From: Streptomyces sp. ITFR-21
Lineage (GTDB): Bacteria; Actinomycetota; Actinomycetes; Streptomycetales; Streptomycetaceae
DNA: 64,000 nt
Direction of reading: 5' to 3'
Assembly: GCF_031844685.1 (NCBI RefSeq)
Contig: NZ_CP134605.1
Coordinates: forward strand, 2,996,001 to 3,060,000
Both the position numbers and the translations under genes were made by a program. Positions 7,830 through 16,277 of the stretch are shown piece by piece. The notes beneath the pieces were generated by a model. It worked only from the letters and a program-made list of their open reading frames with translations, made no database searches and was not told the origin of the DNA. Numbering within the stretch: position 1 is the first letter of the stretch; every line of letters starts with the position of its first letter.

Positions 7830-10808
7830 ATGGAACTCCTGCTGCGAGGACCTGAGTCGAACGACCCGACGCAGGTCGGCCACAAGTTCGCCCGGCAGTA
7901 CGAGATGCGCCGCGCCGGACTGCCGGTGCCCTCGTTCTTCTGCCTGTCCGCGGCGGCCTTCGAAGCCTGCGTGCCGTCCGCCGCCGGCTTCCCCGGACCG
8001 GCCGCGCCCACCGCGGAACTGGCCGCCTGGGCCGTCTCGGTCCGCGAGCAGGTCCGCGCCGGCGGGGTGCCGGGAGACCTGGCCGCCCGGGTCCGCGCCG
8101 AACTGGCCGGTCAGGAGGGCCTGTTCGCGGTCCGGGCCTGTGTGGCGGCGGCGCCGGACGGCGCGGGCGAGGACAGCGCCGACGACCCGTTCGCCGGTCT
8201 GTCGGACAGCTTCCTGTACGTGGACCGCGACACCGTGGCGGCCCGGATCGCGGACTGCTGGGCGTCCGCGTACAACCCCGAGGCGGTGCTGTACCGGGTC
8301 CGCAGGGGCGTGGACCCCACGGCGGTACGGGTCGCCGTCGGCGTGCAGCACATGGTGCCGGGCGTCCGGTCGTTCGTGGTGTTCACCCGCGACCCGCGCA
8401 CCGGCGCCGACCGGCGGGTGATCGCCGCCGCGCACGGCATCGGCGAAGGCGTCGTGCAGGAGAAGGCGGACATCGACCACTTCTTCGTGGACGGCCCGAC
8501 CGGCGCGATCGAGGTCCGGCCGGTCGTCAAGTCCGTGATGATCGGCCTGGACCAGGACCGGCCCACCGCCGGTCCCACCACGCTCCCGGTGCCCGCCGGA
8601 CTCGCGGACGCGCCGGTGCTGACCGACGCCGACGTGCTGCGGGTCTGCGCCCTCGCCGCCGAGACCGAGCGACTCTTCGGCGGGCCGCAGGACGTCGAGG
8701 GCACCATCACGGACGGCGGCGAGGTCTTCCTGGTGCAGGCCAGGCCCGTCGTGGCGGTGGACACCCGGACCGGGCCACCACCGCGGGCCCGGCGGCCGTC
8801 CGGGGCGGCCGTGCCGACCGGCGCCCCGTGGTCGGCGGACGCGCAGGAGATGGGCGCGCAGGCGGGTGCCCGGTCGGCGGGCGCGCAGGCGGCCGGGACG
8901 CAGGCGGCGGGCGCGCGGCCGACCGGTCCGCGGATCCCGTGGACCAACCACAACCTCACCGAGAGTTTCCCGGGCCTGACCAGCCCGTTGACGTATTCCC
9001 AGGCGCGCGTCTTCTACCGGATGGGCTTCACCGACTTCTACCGGCGGCTCGGCGTGAGCCCCCGCTCGCTGCGCCGCAACCAGCACCATCTCAGCCGGAT
9101 GATCGGTTACTTGGACGGCCGGGTGTACTACCGTCTGGACGCCTGGTTCACCCTGCACGCGCAGATCCCCGGCTTCGCCCTGATGCGGCCGATGTGGGAA
9201 CGCTCGCTCGGACTGACCGAACGCGCCGGCCCGCCGCGGCCGGCGGCGTCCAGGACATGGCCGGGCGTGCTGGCGGCGACGCCGCGGCTCGCCTGGACGT
9301 GTGCGGCCCACCCCTGGCGGCTGCGCCGGTTCCTGCGCTGGTGGGACGGCCTGATGGCCGACTCCGCCGCGTTCGGCGACCGTACGGACGACGAACTCGT
9401 CGCCCGCTACCGGTCCCTGTGGGCACAGGCGGCGCAGCGGTGGGGCGTCACCATGGTGTCGAGCTACTTCGCGCTCGGCGCCCTGACCCTCGCCGACGCC
9501 CTGCTCAAGCGCTGGGTCCCGGACGGCGCCGCACTGCTGCCCCGGCTGCTGGCCGGCGGGAAGCCGAACCGCACGCTGGCGTCCGTCCGTTCGGCCATCG
9601 CGCTGGCCGAACGCGTCGGTGCGCGGCCCGCGTTGCGGACCGCCGTACTGGAGCGGCCCGAGCGCGAGGTCTGGGCGGAGATCACCGCGGGCCGCCACGG
9701 CGCCGACGTGGCCGAGGAGTTCGGCCGGCACCTGGCCACGTACGGCGACCGCGCGCTGCACGACCTGAAGCTGGAGGTGCTCACCCCGCGCCAGGAGCCC
9801 TGGCGGATCCTGACCACCCTGCGGCCGTTCGTCATCCAGGGGCTGACCGTCGAGGCGAACGTCGCCGCCGGGGCGGGCGCGCGCCGGCAGGCCGGGCAGG
9901 CGCTGCGGGAAGCATGCCCCAACCCGCTGCGGCGGGTGGTGCTGGGCACCTTGCTGGCGTCGCTGCGGGCCGGCGTCAAGGCCCGGGAGGACACCCGGTT
10001 CTGCCGCAGCCAGTTGTACGGCGTCTCCCGGGACGTGCTGTGGCGGCTGGCCGACCGGCTGGTCACGGCCGGGGTGCTGGACGGGGCCGCCGACATCGTG
10101 CACCTGCAAGTGGAAGAGGTGCTGGGCGCGTTCGACGGCACACTGCCCGAGACCGACCTGCGGGCGGTGGTGTCGCGGCGCAAGGCCGAGTCGGCGGGGT
10201 ACGCCGATCGCCCGGACCTGCCCGCGTACTTCACCCTGCCGGCCGGCGTGCCGGTCGCGGTCGCGCTGGCCGAACAACATGTCACCACCACGGACGGCGA
10301 GTTGGCGCAGGACGGGGTGCTGCGCGGCCTGGCGTCCAGCAGCGGGAAGGTGCGGGCCCGAGCGCTGGTGGTCGAGGACGCCTCGGTGTCGCCGCAGTCG
10401 TGCGTGGACCGGGTGCTCGTCGCCAAGGAGACCGACCCGGGCTGGCTGGCACTGATGATGGCCGCGAAGGGCATGGTCGTCGAGCGCGGCAGCCTCGTCT
10501 CGCACACCGCGATCAGCGGCCGGCTGCTGGGCATTCCGACCGTGGTCGCGGTGCCCCACGCCATGACCCTGATCCCGGACGGCAGTTGGGTGGAGCTGGA
10601 CGGCGACGCCGGAACGGTCCGCCTGCTGTCCGGCCCCGGCCCGGAGGACTCGGCCGACGGCTCGCCCGACGAACCGGCGGCGGGATCACCCGGCGGCACG
10701 GACGCCGGACCGCCCCGAACCGCGGCCGTCGACCTGCCCGTCGGCTCGACCGGCAGTCCGCTCGGCGGTTCGCTCGGCGGATCACTTCACGCTTCGGAGG
10801 ACACGTAG
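7830..10808 (+). CDS. PEP-synthase/Rph-like phosphotransferase (PEP/pyruvate-binding and PEP-utiliser domains)
   Basis: The 992-residue protein has an N-terminal PPDK-type ATP-grasp domain (about 1–310; starting VGHKFARQYEMRRAGLPVP), a long central domain, and a C-terminal swivelling domain with GSLVSHTAISGR, where His892 is the expected phospho-carrier. This layout is shared by PEP synthase and by rifampicin phosphotransferase. The usual GGK near the N-terminus reads GHK. Within a biosynthetic operon it more likely phosphorylates a small-molecule intermediate than makes PEP (inference). An Ala/Gln/Gly-rich linker at about 330–365 and a Gly/Ser-rich tail are low complexity. ATG 7830 lies 3 bp after the ICMT stop. 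Confidence 0.85.
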   Translation: MELLLRGPESNDPTQVGHKFARQYEMRRAGLPVPSFFCLSAAAFEACVPSAAGFPGPAAPTAELAAWAVSVREQVRAGGVPGDLAARVRAELAGQEGLFAVRACVAAAPDGAGEDSADDPFAGLSDSFLYVDRDTVAARIADCWASAYNPEAVLYRVRRGVDPTAVRVAVGVQHMVPGVRSFVVFTRDPRTGADRRVIAAAHGIGEGVVQEKADIDHFFVDGPTGAIEVRPVVKSVMIGLDQDRPTAGPTTLPVPAGLADAPVLTDADVLRVCALAAETERLFGGPQDVEGTITDGGEVFLVQARPVVAVDTRTGPPPRARRPSGAAVPTGAPWSADAQEMGAQAGARSAGAQAAGTQAAGARPTGPRIPWTNHNLTESFPGLTSPLTYSQARVFYRMGFTDFYRRLGVSPRSLRRNQHHLSRMIGYLDGRVYYRLDAWFTLHAQIPGFALMRPMWERSLGLTERAGPPRPAASRTWPGVLAATPRLAWTCAAHPWRLRRFLRWWDGLMADSAAFGDRTDDELVARYRSLWAQAAQRWGVTMVSSYFALGALTLADALLKRWVPDGAALLPRLLAGGKPNRTLASVRSAIALAERVGARPALRTAVLERPEREVWAEITAGRHGADVAEEFGRHLATYGDRALHDLKLEVLTPRQEPWRILTTLRPFVIQGLTVEANVAAGAGARRQAGQALREACPNPLRRVVLGTLLASLRAGVKAREDTRFCRSQLYGVSRDVLWRLADRLVTAGVLDGAADIVHLQVEEVLGAFDGTLPETDLRAVVSRRKAESAGYADRPDLPAYFTLPAGVPVAVALAEQHVTTTDGELAQDGVLRGLASSSGKVRARALVVEDASVSPQSCVDRVLVAKETDPGWLALMMAAKGMVVERGSLVSHTAISGRLLGIPTVVAVPHAMTLIPDGSWVELDGDAGTVRLLSGPGPEDSADGSPDEPAAGSPGGTDAGPPRTAAVDLPVGSTGSPLGGSLGGSLHASEDT

Positions 10809-10810
10809 CC

Positions 10811-11896
10811 ATGCGGGTGGACAACCTGTACATCGCCGGGCTGGGGAGTTACGTGCCCGAGCCGTTCCCGGCGGAACGCGCCGTCGCCATGGGCCTGTAC
10901 GACGAGGCCGAGTGGCGGGGCAGCGGCTGGACCGGTGCGGCCGTCGCCGGGAACATCTCGGCACCGGAGATGGCGGTGGCCGCCGGCCGCCGGGCGCTGG
11001 CCCGCTCCGGCCACCCGGCGACCGACATCGCCCTGGTACTGCACGCCTCGCTGCACGAACAGGGCCCGGAGATGTGGACCCCCCACCAGTACGTGCTGCG
11101 GCACGTACTCGGCACCGAGGTACCGGCGTTGGAGGTCAGTCAGGGCTGCAACGCCGCCCTCGGCGCGATGGAACTCGCCCACGGCTACCTCGGCTGCGAC
11201 CCCGGCCGGGTCGCCGCGCTGGTGACCGCGGGCGAGAACTTCGGTACGCCGCGGCTGGACCGCTGGCGCTACCAGGCGGGCGCGAACACCAACCGGGGCT
11301 CGATCGTGGGTGACGCGGGCAGCGCGGTCGTGGTGTCCACCCGGGCCGGCTTCGCCCGGGTCAGGGCGATGAACTCGGCCTCCCTGCCGGACCTTGAGGA
11401 GATGAACCGCCCGGCGGGCCCGCTGTTCCCGCCGATGACCACCCGCGAGGGGCCGATCGACATGGTCGGCCGGCTCCTCGGCTACGCCCGCCGGGACCCC
11501 GCGGGCGCGGCGGCGGCGAAGAAGTCCGTCGCGGACGCGCGGGTCGAACTCGGCCTGCGCACCATCGCCGAGGCCGGCATCACCCCGGCCGAGATCACCC
11601 GGGCCACCCACGTGCTGTCCGGCGGCGAGGAGTACATCCGCAGCGTGCTGGCGCCCATGGGCATCGACCCGGGCAGGGGGATGCTCGCGTTCGGCCGCGC
11701 CCTGGGCCACATGACCACCAGCGACCACCTGGCCGCCCTCACCCACCTGGTCGAGACCCGCCAGGTCGGCGTCGGCGACCACGTCCTGATGATCGGCAAC
11801 AGCGTCGGGGTCTCCCTCTTCGCCGCGGTCGTCGAGATCACCGAACTGCCGTCCTGGGCCACCGGAAGCCCGCAACCGTACGAGGAGCGCGTATGA
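10811..11896 (+). CDS. KAS III-family acyltransferase of the CerJ/ChlB3 type
   Basis: The 361-residue protein has the thiolase fold of ketoacyl-ACP synthase III, with the nucleophile in SQGCNAA (Cys113). The usual HQAN motif is replaced by SGGEE, and the GNTSAAS region reads GHMTTSDH, as in the CerJ/ChlB3/DpsC branch. Those relatives move acyl groups onto sugars, carrier proteins or start units instead of elongating fatty acids. GGAGG precedes ATG 10811 by ten bases. It ends in a 4-bp overlap with the SnoaL-like gene. It probably supplies or transfers the acyl chain used by the AfsA-like enzyme or a later step (inference). Confidence 0.85.
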   Translation: MRVDNLYIAGLGSYVPEPFPAERAVAMGLYDEAEWRGSGWTGAAVAGNISAPEMAVAAGRRALARSGHPATDIALVLHASLHEQGPEMWTPHQYVLRHVLGTEVPALEVSQGCNAALGAMELAHGYLGCDPGRVAALVTAGENFGTPRLDRWRYQAGANTNRGSIVGDAGSAVVVSTRAGFARVRAMNSASLPDLEEMNRPAGPLFPPMTTREGPIDMVGRLLGYARRDPAGAAAAKKSVADARVELGLRTIAEAGITPAEITRATHVLSGGEEYIRSVLAPMGIDPGRGMLAFGRALGHMTTSDHLAALTHLVETRQVGVGDHVLMIGNSVGVSLFAAVVEITELPSWATGSPQPYEERV

Positions 11897-12423
11897 ACAT
11901 CCAGGAGCCGCAGGCCGCCGAACCGGTCGGCGGGGAAGCGGGTGCTCGGAACCCGGGCGCCTCGGAACCGGGCCACCGGGCGCCGGACGAGCGGGAGTCG
12001 GACGAGCGGGAGTCGGACCAGCGGGAGTCGGTCGTCCAGAGGTGGACCGCGGCACTCGAGGCGCGGTGGCGGGACCGCGACCCGGAGCGGATCGCCGCGC
12101 TGTTCACCGAGCAGGCCGTGTACCACCAGGGCCCGTTCGGCGCCTCCGTCGTCGGGCGGGAGGCGATCGCGGAGCACTGGCGGAAGACGCTGTCGCGGCA
12201 GCGGGACCCGCTGATCTGGTTCGGCGCCCCGATCGTCTCCGGCCGCCGGGCGTCCGTGGAGTGGTGGTGCGTCCTGCACGACCCGGTCACCGGTACGCCC
12301 CGCAACGCCGCCGGCGCGCTGGCGCTGCGCTTCACCGACGACGGGCTGTGCACGCACTTCCACGAGTACTTCCACGCGGCGCAGGACAGCGCGCTCACGC
12401 CCGCCGAGGGGTGGTGGGGATGA
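11893..12423 (+). CDS. SnoaL/NTF2-like protein
   Basis: This 176-residue protein has a disordered first 45 residues with a repeated DERES motif, then an NTF2-like cone domain (RWTAALEARWRDRDPERIAALFTEQAVYHQGPFG; VGREAIAEHW). SnoaL-type proteins act as cyclases, isomerases or hydroxylase partners in polyketide and terpenoid pathways. It overlaps both neighbours by 4 bp, so its dosage is tied to the KAS III and P450. The catalytic role is not evident from sequence. Confidence 0.75.
   Translation: MNIQEPQAAEPVGGEAGARNPGASEPGHRAPDERESDERESDQRESVVQRWTAALEARWRDRDPERIAALFTEQAVYHQGPFGASVVGREAIAEHWRKTLSRQRDPLIWFGAPIVSGRRASVEWWCVLHDPVTGTPRNAAGALALRFTDDGLCTHFHEYFHAAQDSALTPAEGWWG
11987..12031. repeat. 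15-bp in-frame tandem repeat in the SnoaL-like gene
   Basis: Three near-perfect copies of a unit like GAGCGGGAGTCGGAC encode (D/E)RESD repeats in the disordered N-terminus. Confidence 0.85.
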
Positions 12424-14006
12424 CCGATGCCCTGACACGGCGTCAGGTCCCCACGGCCGCCGGAACACCGACCGGCCTGCCCGCCGGGACGACCGGAACC
12501 GACAGGTCCGACAACGCCGACAGGTCCGACAACGCCGGCGAGCCCGACGACGCGGCGGCGGCCGACGCGGCGGCCGACGCGGGGCTCGCCGCGGGGATCG
12601 CCGCCAACCGGCCGTCGCCCGCCGCCGGTCGCCCGCACTTCCCGTTCCCCGACCGGCCCGGTGTCAGCCTGGACGCGGAGTACCTGGCGCGGTTCCGGGC
12701 CGCGCCGCTGGTCCCGGTACGACTGGCCGGCGAGCGGGACGCGCTGCTGGTCACCGGTTACGCCGACGTCAGGACCGTGCTGGCGGATCCGCGTTTCAGC
12801 CGGGAGGCATGGGCCAACGGCACGCTGTTCGCCCGCAAGTCGACCGCCCTCGCGCTGGCCGTCAGCGACGCGCCCACCCACACCCGGCGCCGTAGCGCGG
12901 TCCAGGCCCGGTTCACCCACCGCCGGGCGGAGGAGGACCGGCCGCGCATCGCCGCGATCGCCGAGGAGCTGCTGGACCGGATCGTGGCCGCCGGCCGAAC
13001 CGTCGACCTGATCGCCGAGTTCACCACGCCGTTCCCGTACCGGGTGATCTGCGACATGCTCGGGGTGCCGGTCGCCGATCTCGACCGGCTGCTGCCGTCG
13101 GTGACCGTCATGATGTCCTTCGGCGGCAGGTTCCCCGCCGACGAGGTCGCCGCCGCGCACAAGGTCATGTACGACTACTTCTTCGCGCAGGTGGCGCTGC
13201 GGCGACAGGCGGTCGCGGCGGGCACGCCCGGCCCGGATCTGCTGACCTCGCTGCTGACCGCGCCGCAGGAGAGCCGGCTCAGCGACGAGGAGATCGTGGT
13301 CTTCGGCTTCGGCCTGCTGATGGCCGGCGGCGAGACCACCGCCTCCCACCTGGCGATGTGCGTACTGCAGGTGCTGCGGACACCGGGACTCGCCGACAGG
13401 CTGCGCCGCGATCCCTCGGCGATCCCGGCCGCCGTCGAGGAGCTGCTGCGCTGGGTGTGGTTCGCCGGCACCGGCGGCCAGCCGCATGTCACTCTGGACG
13501 AGGTGGAGTTGGCGGGTACGGTACTCGGCCCCAACCAGGTCGTCATCCCGCTCACCGACGCGGCGAACCGGGACGGGCAGGTGTTCGCCGACGCCGACGC
13601 GTTCAGCCCCGACCGAACCCCCAACCCGCATCTCGGCTTCGGCCACGGCCGGCACATGTGCCTGGGCGCCGCCCACGCCCGGGTGGAACTGCAGGAGGGT
13701 CTGGCCGCGGTCCTGCGCCGTCTGGACGACCTCGAACTGGCCGTCGGGGAAGGGGAGACGCCCGGCGCGCCCGGCCGTCAGGAGGATCCGGTCCCCGGGA
13801 CCAACCCGGTCACCGGAGCTCCCGCCGCCGCGAGCTGGGCGTCCGCCCCCGGGACCCCTGCTCCCGGGACCCCCGTTCCCGGGGCGCCCGACCCCGCCCC
13901 ACGGCCCGGCGGGCCGGCGGGCCGACTTGACTGGCGCGACCGGATGTTCATGCGCGGCGTGTGGCGGCTGCCGGTACGGTGGCGAGCCCCCGGAGCCGCC
14001 AAGTGA
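12420..14006 (+). CDS. Cytochrome P450
   Basis: The 528-residue protein carries a P450 core: I-helix LLMAGGETTASH (near residue 301; AGGETT in place of the more common AGxDT), K-helix ExxR in EELLRWV, and the heme-binding loop GFGHGRHMCLG with Cys414 as iron ligand. It has a low-complexity N-terminal extension of about 65 residues and a Pro/Gly-rich tail of about 75 residues, both unusual for a soluble bacterial P450. It overlaps the neighbours by 4 bp on each side. It probably hydroxylates or otherwise oxidises the operon's product. Redox partners are not encoded nearby. Confidence 0.93.
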   Translation: MTDALTRRQVPTAAGTPTGLPAGTTGTDRSDNADRSDNAGEPDDAAAADAAADAGLAAGIAANRPSPAAGRPHFPFPDRPGVSLDAEYLARFRAAPLVPVRLAGERDALLVTGYADVRTVLADPRFSREAWANGTLFARKSTALALAVSDAPTHTRRRSAVQARFTHRRAEEDRPRIAAIAEELLDRIVAAGRTVDLIAEFTTPFPYRVICDMLGVPVADLDRLLPSVTVMMSFGGRFPADEVAAAHKVMYDYFFAQVALRRQAVAAGTPGPDLLTSLLTAPQESRLSDEEIVVFGFGLLMAGGETTASHLAMCVLQVLRTPGLADRLRRDPSAIPAAVEELLRWVWFAGTGGQPHVTLDEVELAGTVLGPNQVVIPLTDAANRDGQVFADADAFSPDRTPNPHLGFGHGRHMCLGAAHARVELQEGLAAVLRRLDDLELAVGEGETPGAPGRQEDPVPGTNPVTGAPAAASWASAPGTPAPGTPVPGAPDPAPRPGGPAGRLDWRDRMFMRGVWRLPVRWRAPGAAK

Positions 14007-14884
14007 TCGTCCGCTGGGCCCGTTTCGTGGCCGGCAGCTACCCGCCGGTGATCTCCGTGCTGTTCGCCTTCGCCTGGGCCTACGGAGTCACCGGGCTGTT
14101 CGCCGCCGTCCAGCCGGGCAGTCCCCCCTGGCGGCCGGGCGCGGGCACCGCCGTCTCCGCCGTCACCCTCACCGTCACGCTGCTGCTGATGCGGGCGGTG
14201 GACGACATCCGCGACCTGGAGTACGACCGCGGGTTCAATCCCAAGAGGCCGCTGGCCAGGGGCGCGGTGCGCGTCCGCGACCTGCTCGTCCTGTACGCGG
14301 CCGGGTCCGTACTGGTTCTGGCGATCAACTCCCGGAGTCCGGCCGCCCTTGCCGTTCTCGCCGGTCAACTCGCCTACTGCCTGGTTGTGCTGGCCGTCGA
14401 CCACTGGCTGCGCTGGCCGCCGGGCGACAACCTGCCGCTGAGCCTGCTGGTCAGCTCCCCGGCCCAACTCCTGCTGCACGTCTACCTCTACGCCCGCTAT
14501 CTGGACGGCTCCGGGCGCGCCCCGGACCACCGCGCGGTGCTCGCGATCGTGATCACCGTACTCGCCACCGCCCACCTGGAGTTCGCCAAGAAGGTCACCC
14601 GGCAGCCGCGGCCGGGCGAGCGCAGCTACGTCGACGCCCTCGGCTTCCCCGCCACGGTCGGTATCGCCCTGACCGCACCGGTCGTTTCCGTCGTCCTGCT
14701 GCTCGCCGGCGCGCGGGCCACCTCGGCGCTGGTGCCGCTGGCGGTCCTCCCGCTCGCGCTGCCCGCGCTGGCCGGCTGGCGCTTCTGGCGCACGCCCGCG
14801 ACCCGTTGGCCTCCGGCGGCGCCCGCGTTCTACGTCCTGCTCACCTTCGCCTGCTACTTCGTGCTCGGTCTGAGCTACACCTGA
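14003..14884 (+). CDS. UbiA-family prenyltransferase-like membrane protein
   Basis: This 293-residue polytopic protein has about eight membrane segments. The first Asp-rich motif is AVDDIRDLEYDR and the second conserved segment EFAKKVTRQPRPGE, matching the paired metal-diphosphate sites of UbiA enzymes. UbiA proteins transfer prenyl groups or cyclise terpenes. GTG 14003 is selected because it overlaps the P450 stop (GTGA) and has GGAG upstream; the frame is open to 13961. As last gene of the operon it is followed by a strong hairpin. Its prenyl substrate is unknown. Confidence 0.8.
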   Translation: MIVRWARFVAGSYPPVISVLFAFAWAYGVTGLFAAVQPGSPPWRPGAGTAVSAVTLTVTLLLMRAVDDIRDLEYDRGFNPKRPLARGAVRVRDLLVLYAAGSVLVLAINSRSPAALAVLAGQLAYCLVVLAVDHWLRWPPGDNLPLSLLVSSPAQLLLHVYLYARYLDGSGRAPDHRAVLAIVITVLATAHLEFAKKVTRQPRPGERSYVDALGFPATVGIALTAPVVSVVLLLAGARATSALVPLAVLPLALPALAGWRFWRTPATRWPPAAPAFYVLLTFACYFVLGLSYT

Positions 14885-14924
14885 CCCCCGGGCCCTCGGC
14901 CGGTGACCGGCCGGGGGCCCGGGG
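14885..14924. terminator. Strong bidirectional terminator hairpin
   Basis: CCCCGGGCCC and CGGCCGG on the left arm pair with CCGGCCG and GGGCCCGGGG on the right around a TGA loop. It sits between the convergent UbiA-like and CsbD genes and probably ends both transcripts. Confidence 0.8.
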
Positions 14925-14942
14925 CGCGCGGCCGTACGGACG

Positions 14943-15140
14943 TCAGTGGTGGTCGTCGTCGCGCTTGATCGACTCCATCGCGTCGTCCGCCTTGTCGCGC
15001 ATGTCGCCCATGGCGTTCTTGGCGTCGCCCTTGAGCTGGTCGTTCTTCCCCTCCGTCGTCTTGCTCCGGTTGCCGGTCGCCTTGCCGGTCATTTCCTTCG
15101 CCTTGCCCTTGATCTTGTCCATCGCACCGTCGTCGCCCAT
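14943..15140 (-). CDS. CsbD-family stress protein
   Basis: This 65-residue, highly charged protein has the CsbD signature MDKIKGKAKEMTGKATGN followed by LKGDAKNAMGDMRDKADDA. Family members are small sigma-B-type stress proteins with no known enzymatic role. GGGAG lies six bases before ATG 15140. A second in-frame ATG six codons later is possible. Confidence 0.88.
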   Translation of the reverse strand: MGDDGAMDKIKGKAKEMTGKATGNRSKTTEGKNDQLKGDAKNAMGDMRDKADDAMESIKRDDDHH

Positions 15141-15326
15141 GAGAACTCCCGGGGTTGTGGGGGGCTTACCTGGCCAACGTAAATCGCCGCCCGGCCCCCC
15201 GCCCGGCGAGCGCCGCTGGACGGGGCACGGAGCAGGTGGGGCAGGGGGTCGGCGGGGCGGGGAGCGGTGGGACAGGGCGGCAGGTCGGGGCAGCGGGCGG
15301 GCGCCCGACGGAGGTGGCGGCCCGAG

Positions 15327-16268
15327 CTACCCTTCCGGCCGCCGCCCGGCGGCCTCACCGGTGAACCACGGCGGAAGCGCCTCCACCGCCTGCCGCCACG
15401 CGGCCGGAATGCCCGCGGCGCCGACCCGCGCGGCGACGACGCCGCCGACGATCGCGCACGTCGTGTCCACGTCCCCGCCCGCGGACGAGCAGGCCCACAG
15501 CGCTTCCCCGTAGTCGTCCAGGTACCGGGCCGCGCACCACAGCGCGAACGGCACCGTGTCCACGGCGCTCACCTGGCTGCCGTTGCCGAGCCGGTGCGCG
15601 GCGAACCCGGCGTGCGGCTGCCCGAGCAGGCCCCTCGCCTCGACCACCCCGGCCCGTACCGCACCCGCCGGGGTGAACGCCGCGACCGTACGCAGCAGCT
15701 CCTCCCCGGCCGGCGGTCCCGTACGGCCCCGGACGGCCACCGCCGCCGCCACCGCCACGGCGACCGCGCCGGCCACCGCCTCGGGATGCGTATGGGTGAC
15801 GGCGGCGGACCGGGCGGCCTCCTCGGCCGTACGCGGGAGGTCGGCCGCGAACCAGGCGCCGAGCGGGGCCACCCGCATCGCGGCGCCGTTGCCCCAGGAT
15901 CCCCGGCCGTCGAACAGCCCGGCGGCCAGCTCCCGCCAGGACTCCCCCTGCCGGACCAGCCGCAGCAGCCGGTTCACCGCCGGGCCGTAGCCGCGGTCGA
16001 CGTCGTGGTGCCGGGCGAAGGACTCGGCGAGCCGGTCCTGATCGAGGGCGCCGTCGCGCAGGAGGGTCAGGAGCAGCCCGCAGGCCATCTCGGTGTCATC
16101 GGTCCACGGCCACGGCGCCTCGGGCAGATGCCGTGCGCGCAGCGCGGGAAGGTTGCCGGGAACAAAGAACCGCGCGCCGAACGCGTCGCCCACGGCAAGC
16201 CCGTTGAGGCAGTCCCGGGCCGCGGCGGGTCCGTCGCCCGGCCGGGAGGGAAAGGTCTCGGAAGTCAT
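15327..16268 (-). CDS. ADP-ribosylglycohydrolase family protein
   Basis: The 313-residue protein has the DraG/ARH pattern: GLAVGDAFGA at the N-terminus, the metal site WTDDTEMA, GSWGNGAAMRVAPLG in the middle, and GGDVDTTCAIVGG near the C-terminus. These Asp/Thr clusters bind two Mg ions that hydrolyse ADP-ribose from proteins or nucleic acid adducts. It follows the DUF89 gene by 9 bp on the same strand, so the two are co-transcribed. The target is unknown. Confidence 0.9.
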   Translation of the reverse strand: MTSETFPSRPGDGPAAARDCLNGLAVGDAFGARFFVPGNLPALRARHLPEAPWPWTDDTEMACGLLLTLLRDGALDQDRLAESFARHHDVDRGYGPAVNRLLRLVRQGESWRELAAGLFDGRGSWGNGAAMRVAPLGAWFAADLPRTAEEAARSAAVTHTHPEAVAGAVAVAVAAAVAVRGRTGPPAGEELLRTVAAFTPAGAVRAGVVEARGLLGQPHAGFAAHRLGNGSQVSAVDTVPFALWCAARYLDDYGEALWACSSAGGDVDTTCAIVGGVVAARVGAAGIPAAWRQAVEALPPWFTGEAAGRRPEG

Positions 16269-16277
16269 CTGCCGCCA

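Noticed and set aside
7785..10559. A 924-codon minus-strand frame opposite the phosphotransferase
   Set aside because: Antisense shadow of a high-GC gene with no ribosome site; the plus-strand protein has full domain signatures.
7830..10808. Annotating the gene as rifampicin phosphotransferase (rph)
   Set aside because: Domain order is the same, but context in a biosynthetic operon and the changed GGK motif argue against assigning resistance by name.
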